Below the pieces are notes generated by a model. It ran no database searches. It was not told the DNA's origin and saw only the letters and a program-made list of their open reading frames with translations. Position numbers and translations under genes: made by a program. Shown piece by piece: positions 63,995-64,000 of a stretch of 64,000 nt of DNA (position 1 is its first letter; each line of letters opens with the position of its first letter). Origin of the DNA: Hydrogenophaga sp. (GTDB lineage Bacteria > Pseudomonadota > Gammaproteobacteria > Burkholderiales > Burkholderiaceae_C); contig NZ_JAHCKL010000015.1 in the NCBI RefSeq assembly GCF_026125785.1, positions 28,045 to 92,044 of the forward strand. The letters are read 5' to 3'.

Positions 63995-64000
63995 GGCATG

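Overview
The window is high-GC DNA with dense coding, many ATGA start/stop overlaps and few intergenic gaps. It suggests a hydrogen-oxidising betaproteobacterium. The gene order hoxKG-Z-MLOQRTV-hypABFCDE-hoxABCJ is the layout I know from Ralstonia/Cupriavidus. The general gene content and a recurrent C-rich intergenic repeat point to Comamonadaceae, with a Hydrogenophaga-like organism as my best guess. That is an inference; no rRNA or tRNA gene is present to settle it.

Layout. 219-12885 (+): a surface cluster made of a 2806-residue protein of DUF11 and SdrD-B-like repeats, an outer-membrane beta-barrel protein and an OmpA-type lipoprotein. 12953-14614 (+): a rhomboid protease. 14619-20808: a LysR regulator divergent from methylmalonate-semialdehyde dehydrogenase (mmsA) and a GMC oxidoreductase, then an OmpR/EnvZ-type two-component pair. 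20928-21833 (+): a secreted intradiol-dioxygenase-like protein. 21866-26806 (-): a metabolic operon of a PLP trans-sulfuration-type enzyme, a Bug/TTT binding protein, an orphan GcvH-like lipoyl protein, a flavin monooxygenase whose 5' end is frameshifted by a deletion, and an SDR. It is divergent from an Lrp/AsnC regulator. 27397-29098 (-): an ammonium transporter and a small unknown protein.

29628-49509 (+) is the centrepiece, about 20 kb of hydrogen genes. The membrane-bound uptake [NiFe] hydrogenase (HoxKG with cytochrome b HoxZ) has all six proximal-cluster cysteines of the oxygen-tolerant type. It is followed by its maturation genes (HoxM protease, HoxL, HoxO, HoxQ, HoxR, HoxT, HoxV), the Hyp proteins for Ni and Fe(CN)2CO insertion, and a complete H2-sensing regulatory circuit (HoxB, HoxC, kinase HoxJ and the sigma54 activator HoxA). 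A strong sigma54 -24/-12 element lies upstream of hoxK and another lies upstream of the divergent amt gene. Together these suggest that H2 sensing through HoxBC-HoxJ-HoxA drives the hoxK promoter, while nitrogen control (NtrC) drives amt. HupE is the likely nickel route; no hoxN or hypX is seen here. A solitary HigA-like gene sits inside the operon, and copies of one intergenic repeat punctuate it. One inverted partial copy forms part of the hoxB coding start.

49553-51290 (+): a TauE/SafE permease and an alpha/beta hydrolase. 51310-55201 (-): three overlapping or adjacent ankyrin-repeat genes. 55328-56314 (-): a LuxR-type regulator, divergent from an operon of five exported proteins (56442-62038, +) headed by a VIT/vWA/TPR/DUF2135 protein. 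62027-63994 (-): penicillin-binding protein 2 (mrdA), ending 12 bp inside the last gene of that operon.
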